The notes beneath the pieces are model-generated. The model saw only the letters and a program-made list of their open reading frames with translations, made no database searches and had not been told where the DNA came from. Shown in pieces: positions 32,744 to 35,935 of a stretch of DNA of 35,935 nucleotides. This stretch comes from Selenomonadales bacterium (GTDB lineage: Bacteria; Bacillota; UBA994). Both the position numbers and the translations under genes were made by a program. Every line of letters begins with the position of its first letter. The first letter of the stretch is position 1. Location of the stretch: contig JAGXRZ010000022.1 in assembly GCA_018335585.1 (NCBI GenBank), positions 1 to 35,935 on the forward strand, read 5' to 3'.

Positions 32744-33262
32744 ATGGATACAGCGCAATTGGTTGTTAGGGCGCAAAGGGGCGATGAAGCGGCCTTCGCT
32801 GAACTAGTCAAGGCTTATCAGGCGCAGCTCTACCGCATCGCACTAAGCTACGTCAAAAACCGCGAAGACGCGCTAGATATCGTGAGCGAGTCGGTTTACC
32901 GCGCTTTTGTAAATCTGCGTAGCCTTAAGAACCCGTCGCATTTTAAGACATGGTTAATCCGTATAGTCATCAATCAGGCCGTAAATGTCATGCGACAAAG
33001 ACAACGGGTCGCAGTCACTGGCGACCTGTCCGTAGCACCGTTTATCCCGCATGGCCTTCGTTCTGACGACTTACTCGACCTTTACGCGGCAATTGACAAG
33101 CTCGACGAAAACCAGCGGGCTGTAATTATCCTGAAGTATTGCGAAGACCTTACACTAACACAGGTCGCACAAGTCCTAGAGCGTCCGCTAGGGACGATAA
33201 AGACGCACTTGCACGGCGCACTCAAGACCTTAAGGCTAGAGCTAAAGGAGGAATTCCAGTGA
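32744..33262 (+). CDS. ECF RNA polymerase sigma factor
   Basis: 172 residues. Region 2 spans about residues 10-75 (DEAAFAELVKAYQAQLYRIALSYVKNREDALDIVSESVYRAFVNLRSLKNPSHFKTWLIRI). Region 4 is at about 110-168 (LDENQRAVIILKYCEDLTLTQVAQVLERPLGTIKTHLHGALKTLR). ATG 32744 follows AAGGAGCG. The stop overlaps the anti-sigma start (GTGA), a coupling typical of this pair. Likely responds to envelope stress and reads its own promoter at 32667-32694. Confidence 0.94.
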   Translation: MDTAQLVVRAQRGDEAAFAELVKAYQAQLYRIALSYVKNREDALDIVSESVYRAFVNLRSLKNPSHFKTWLIRIVINQAVNVMRQRQRVAVTGDLSVAPFIPHGLRSDDLLDLYAAIDKLDENQRAVIILKYCEDLTLTQVAQVLERPLGTIKTHLHGALKTLRLELKEEFQ

Positions 33263-34266
33263 GCAACATGGAGGACTTAAGGGTGAAGCACATGGAGACC
33301 CAAATTCCTGCGGAGCTCGACGCGCGAGTTAACAGAGCCATATTAAGAGGAGCGAGTCATATGAAGAAGAAAAGAAGGCGTCAGTCATTGGTTAGGATGC
33401 TAAGTTCCATTGCCGCAGCGCTACTAGTATTTGTCGGGCTCTTAAACGGCTCGCCCGCGTTTGCCGAGTACGTCAGCGGCCTGCCGGGCGGCGAGACCAT
33501 TGTTAGACTGCTCATGTTTGTCGGTGACAGAGCCATCGGCGGCGAAATTACCGACGGACAGGATATTAGGCGCATTACGGTAGGGCGGCGTGCCGATTAT
33601 GAAAGCATCCAAGTGGATTTCACCGCGGGCTTTACCTTGACCCAAGGCGAACCAAGCGGCGTACCGGCTGGCACGGTAGGACACTTTACCGTAACGCGCA
33701 TGACGCACCCCGCAAGCATCGTTGTTCATGTGTCCGGTGTGCGCGGCTTCTCGGCCGCACAGTCGTTACCCGACCTCTCGCGCATGCGCTTTATCGGGAG
33801 CATTTACCGGCTTATCACGCTAGACGACAGTGCCCATCGGTTTGTAGTGACCTTTAAGCAGCCGGTGTCTGTTGAAGTGACGGAGCAACAGAATCCCGCG
33901 CGCATAATCTTCCGGGTGCGGGAAGATAAAGCGGCCACAGCACTCCCCGCTATGTATTCCCTGCGCACTGCGTCCATGCCGTGGGGCGAGGCAGTAGGTT
34001 CAGCCGAAGAGCAGCTTAAGTTCGAGTTCGGCAGCCAAGCAGCGAGAATGCTCAGGGATGCAGAAGGGCTCTACTTTGCAGAGGAAGGACTCTACGCGAC
34101 GCGCGCCGTAGCCGAAGCACGGCTCGCCGAGCTTAACAATGCCCAAATCGGGCTAGAACTACACATCGAGCAGCGCACAGCAGATCAATTGCCTAGGTCC
34201 ATAAAGCCAGCCACCAGCCGCCAGCCGCCAGCTACCGACGACAAGCGAAGGGCGACAGCCTTCTAA
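33259..34266 (+). CDS. Transmembrane anti-sigma factor (DUF4179-like)
   Basis: 335 residues. A cytoplasmic N-terminus of about 35 residues (IPAELDARVNRAIL, then a KKKRRRQ basic patch) precedes one membrane helix (SLVRMLSSIAAALLVFVGLLNGSPAFA) and a large extracytoplasmic domain, the layout of anti-sigma factors that sit beside ECF genes. GTG 33259 overlaps the sigma stop and follows AAAGGAGG. The last 20 or so residues (KPATSRQPPATDDKRRATAF) are encoded by one arm of an inverted repeat and look like a recent addition. Signal and mode of release are unknown. Confidence 0.8.
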   Translation: MSNMEDLRVKHMETQIPAELDARVNRAILRGASHMKKKRRRQSLVRMLSSIAAALLVFVGLLNGSPAFAEYVSGLPGGETIVRLLMFVGDRAIGGEITDGQDIRRITVGRRADYESIQVDFTAGFTLTQGEPSGVPAGTVGHFTVTRMTHPASIVVHVSGVRGFSAAQSLPDLSRMRFIGSIYRLITLDDSAHRFVVTFKQPVSVEVTEQQNPARIIFRVREDKAATALPAMYSLRTASMPWGEAVGSAEEQLKFEFGSQAARMLRDAEGLYFAEEGLYATRAVAEARLAELNNAQIGLELHIEQRTADQLPRSIKPATSRQPPATDDKRRATAF

Positions 34267-34394
34267 CGCCTAATCCCGCTGATAGCTGCGTGCTGACCGC
34301 TGAATGCCCTCAGTTCATAATTCACGATTCTGGATTCATGATTGCCCCCGGCTCACCGCTCAAAGCTCATAGCCGGCGGCTGGCGGCTGGTGGC
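34210..34394. repeat. Inverted-repeat cassette (24-base arms, 137-base centre)
   Basis: The left arm 34210-34233 and right arm 34371-34394 are reverse complements with one mismatch. Each is a run of GCCACCAGCCGCCAGCC type. The centre contains imperfect direct repeats TTCATAATTC and TTCATGATTG and no gene. The left arm is translated as part of the anti-sigma factor; the right arm lies 70 bases before the cupin start. Confidence 0.75.
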
Positions 34395-34463
34395 TTGAGC
34401 AGTGCCCACATCTGTGGTAACTTATAGACAGGCGAAATATTCTTAAAAGGGAGAGTGGCAAGG

Positions 34464-34823
34464 GTGATTACTAGGCGCATAGACATGCTGGTCACGGAAC
34501 ATGCCGAGCGTTTTGGCGGCAAAGGAATCCTGCGCAACACGCACTTTCTGCACCAGAATGATGCTTACGGCACAGGCAGGTTGTTCTCAAAGAGCGCGCT
34601 GGCTCCGGGCTGTTCTGTCGGCTGGCACAAACATGAAGGCGAGTGCGAAGTGTACTTTGTCCTATCCGGCGTAGCTAAGGTCAGCGACAACGGCCAAGAG
34701 CAGATTCTCTATCCCGGCGACGCTTTGCTTACCAAGAACGGCGAGTCGCACTTTATCGAAAACGCCGGCGACGAAGACCTAGAGTATATCGCCCTAATCT
34801 TGTACGACAAAACAAGCGCTTAA
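34464..34823 (+). CDS. Small single-domain cupin
   Basis: 119 residues forming one cupin barrel. Motif 1 is H55-K-H57-x4-E62 within GWHKHEGECEVYFVLSG and motif 2 includes PGDALLTKNGESH with H96, so a metal site of three His and one Glu is complete. Relatives act as sugar isomerase-like, dioxygenase or small-molecule binding proteins; nothing nearby decides. GTG 34464 lies eight bases after AAAGGGAGAG; GTG 34455 overlaps that site. A strong terminator follows. Confidence 0.87.
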   Translation: MITRRIDMLVTEHAERFGGKGILRNTHFLHQNDAYGTGRLFSKSALAPGCSVGWHKHEGECEVYFVLSGVAKVSDNGQEQILYPGDALLTKNGESHFIENAGDEDLEYIALILYDKTSA

Positions 34824-34838
34824 CTCCCCCGCAACAAA

Positions 34839-34868
34839 AGCAGCTAGGCCCCGGCCTAGCTGCTTTTT
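34839..34868. terminator. Terminator between cupin and ribbon-helix-helix genes
   Basis: AGCAGCTAGGCC (34839-34850) and GGCCTAGCTGCT (34853-34864) form a perfect 12-pair stem with a CC loop, followed by TTTT. A-rich sequence on the other side makes it usable from both directions, fitting the convergent genes around it. Confidence 0.9.
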
Positions 34869-35067
34869 ACGAAGCAAAAGGGACAGAGCTTACATCAGTC
34901 TTGCGGAAACTCTCTCGCTCAAAATCTGTCACGTACTTCTCCACGGCTTCCCGCACCACCGCGTTAACCGATGTGACGCGCTCTGTCTCAACCAAGGTTC
35001 TTAGCCTGTTAAGCAGACTCTCGGGCAGAGCAAAGGTTGCTTTTTTGAGCTTGCTTGAATGCACCAC
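34867..35067 (-). CDS. Ribbon-helix-helix (CopG/Arc-like) DNA-binding protein
   Basis: 66 residues. KKATFALPESLLNRLRTLVETERVTSVNAVVREAVEKYV is the beta strand followed by two helices of the RHH fold, which binds operators as a dimer. Antitoxins often have this fold, but no toxin gene is adjacent, so it may be an orphan regulator. GTG 35067 follows GGGGAGGG by seven bases; ATG 35091 abuts its own GGAGGAG and is less likely. The last residues (SSVPFAS) and the stop region are encoded by a half copy of the dispersed hairpin repeat, so the native C-terminus may have been replaced. It lies 38 bases after the rubrerythrin stop. Confidence 0.72.
   Translation of the reverse strand: MVHSSKLKKATFALPESLLNRLRTLVETERVTSVNAVVREAVEKYVTDFERESFRKTDVSSVPFAS
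34871..34893. repeat. Dispersed hairpin repeat, copy 4 (half)
   Basis: GAAGCAAAAGGGACAGAGCTT matches the left part of the repeat units at 9985 and 15572 with one change (GACAG for GACGG); the right arm is missing. It overlaps the last codons of the ribbon-helix-helix gene. Confidence 0.7.
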
Positions 35068-35105
35068 CGCAAATCCCTCCCCTACTCTCATCTCCTCCGT
35101 TTGGG

Positions 35106-35600
35106 TTACTCGACTATCTTAAATAGCTTTGGCCCGACGCCGCAAATCGCGCACTTGTCCGGCAGGGCTAGTTCAATATTGCCGCACACGGAACAGAGGT
35201 AGAATGTGTACTCCTTAGGCGAATCGTATTCCGCCAAGAGCTTAGCGTAAAGCTCTGCGTGCACTTTCTCTGCCTGCATAGCATACGAGAACGACCGCGC
35301 CGCCGCCTTTTCGCCGTGGGCCTCGGCGTTAGCTAGCATGGGTGGGTACATGCTCGTGAACTCCTCAGTCTCCCCGCGCACGCCCTCAGCTAAGTTTTCC
35401 TTAGTCGACCGCACGCCGTCAAGTGCCTTAAAGTGCGCCAGAGCATGAATTGTCTCGGCTTCGGCCGCCGCACGAAACATCTTGGCGGCGTTTTTGTTTC
35501 CCTCGGCCTCAGCTTTAGCGGCAAAAGCAAGGTACTTGCGGTTGGCCTGCGATTCACCCGCAAATGCTTCTTTGAGGTCGAGCTTAGTCTTCTCGTTCAT
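35106..35600 (-). CDS. rbr: Rubrerythrin (small form)
   Basis: A 164-residue non-haem di-iron peroxidase that reduces hydrogen peroxide in anaerobes. The four-helix domain carries E16 (GESQANRKY), E49-x2-H52 (EAETIH), E77 or E80, and E111-x2-H114 (AEKVH), the usual two ExxH pairs. The C-terminal rubredoxin-like iron site is C136-x2-C139 and C150-x2-C153. It is somewhat shorter than classical rubrerythrins of about 190 residues. ATG 35600 follows TAGGAGGAATT. The promoter region holds a palindrome. Confidence 0.94.
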   Translation of the reverse strand: MNEKTKLDLKEAFAGESQANRKYLAFAAKAEAEGNKNAAKMFRAAAEAETIHALAHFKALDGVRSTKENLAEGVRGETEEFTSMYPPMLANAEAHGEKAAARSFSYAMQAEKVHAELYAKLLAEYDSPKEYTFYLCSVCGNIELALPDKCAICGVGPKLFKIVE

Positions 35601-35636
35601 GGCTAATTCCTCCTACGCAATAAATGATACTGCATA

Positions 35637-35665
35637 ATCCTACCACCTGGTAGGGGAGGAGTCAA
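35637..35665 (-). promoter_or_regulatory. Rubrerythrin promoter with palindrome in the spacer
   Basis: On the minus strand TTGACT (35665-35660) and TAGGAT (35642-35637) are separated by exactly 17 bases. CCTACC (35639-35644) and GGTAGG (35649-35654) form an inverted repeat across the spacer and -10, a position where a repressor would act. It does not match the PerR box I know. Confidence 0.5.
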
Positions 35666-35708
35666 GTTGAGCCGAAGCGGACCCTAGAGTTCAAAAACGG
35701 CCTAGGGA

Positions 35709-35935
35709 GACCTAATTGCGATGTCCAGAAAGGACGGTAGATAGGGCGTTTTGAGGCTGTGGTAGATTTATTTTACCCCAGCACAACCTAGCGTTAGCGA
35801 GGGTTTTTGGGGCAAGGACGTTTAGCTACAGTAAAATTGACCCCAAGGCAAAAATCAGAAGAAAAGGGAAATAATATTCGAAATATGAAGGGAAACCCCC
35901 TACCTCTGGCGAATACTTTCTTGTCAAACAAAAAG
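35709..35935. repeat. Right copy of the 227-base perfect inverted terminal repeat
   Basis: Exact reverse complement of 1-227. The inner boundary at 35709 lies in non-coding DNA about 44 bases upstream of the rubrerythrin -35. The same end of the putative element faces inward at both window ends, so two copies in opposite orientation bracket the 35.5 kb between them. An ATG-initiated frame starting at 35885 (MKGNPLPLANTF) runs off the edge. Confidence 0.85.

Noticed and set aside
34867-35067. Antitoxin of a toxin-antitoxin pair
   Set aside because: The fold fits, but the neighbours are rubrerythrin and a cupin; no toxin-like frame lies within either gap.
1-35935. Complete linear phage or plasmid with terminal inverted repeats
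   Set aside because: No replication, partition, structural or packaging genes are present, the content is chromosomal housekeeping and transport, and one repeat interrupts a gene.

Overview
The window looks like chromosomal DNA of a low-oxygen member of the Bacillota (Clostridia-like or a neighbouring class). The basis is the near-universal strong AAGGAGG-type ribosome binding sites, frequent GTG and TTG starts, a YtrA-type GntR regulator, a DegV-family protein, an ECF sigma/anti-sigma pair, a copper-amine-oxidase-N 'stalk' domain, a C_GCAxxG_C_C protein and a rubrerythrin. Base composition appears moderately GC-rich. I saw no rRNA, tRNA, CRISPR array, phage module or replication origin. Coding density is high and no gene-free stretch exceeds 300 bases.

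Both ends of the window carry the same 227-base sequence in inverted orientation (1-227 and 35709-35935). On the left it cuts through a DEDDh exonuclease gene, so it is best read as the end of a multicopy mobile element at which the assembly stopped, not as the telomere of a linear replicon.

Layout. 196-1526: exonuclease remnant, a DUF3147-like membrane protein and an SH3b/zinc-ribbon protein. 1565-4927: a GntR/YtrA repressor with a clear palindromic operator, one ABC ATPase and three small permeases, the first and third being paralogues. 5011-8432: DUF418 membrane protein and an S9 peptidase. 8460-10902: an accessory patch with a truncated transposase, two unrecognised membrane proteins and a small zinc-binding protein. 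10988-15561: orphan solute-binding protein with a stalk domain, HAD hydrolase, and an ABC-2 ATPase/permease pair. 15615-17048 (minus): TDT-family transporter and C_GCAxxG_C_C protein. 17227-21180: membrane protein, winged-helix regulator, ABC ATPase and two ABC-2 permeases. 21177-24145 (minus): HOGA-type aldolase and a MacB/LolD-like ABC system. 24237-28138: radical SAM protein, MFS exporter, GNAT acetyltransferase and dipeptide-epimerase-like enolase. 28070-32578: metallophosphoesterase, CoA-binding protein, RtcB ligase (all minus), YcaQ-like glycosylase (plus) and DegV (minus). 32744-35600: ECF sigma factor and anti-sigma factor, cupin, ribbon-helix-helix protein and rubrerythrin.

The dominant theme is efflux and envelope homeostasis: four separate ABC export systems plus an MFS exporter, at least two of them beside a small DNA-binding regulator with a visible operator candidate, and an ECF sigma/anti-sigma pair. 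Superimposed is a family of short hairpin repeats (core GGGACGGAGC, arms GAAGCAAAA/TTTTGCTTC), whose copies at 9985, 15572, 18223 and 34871 all sit at or within 8 bases of a stop codon. One supplies the last codons of a gene. The observations most worth following are the inverted terminal repeat, the stop-codon-associated hairpin family, and the self-contained membrane protein/regulator/ABC cluster at 17160-21180.
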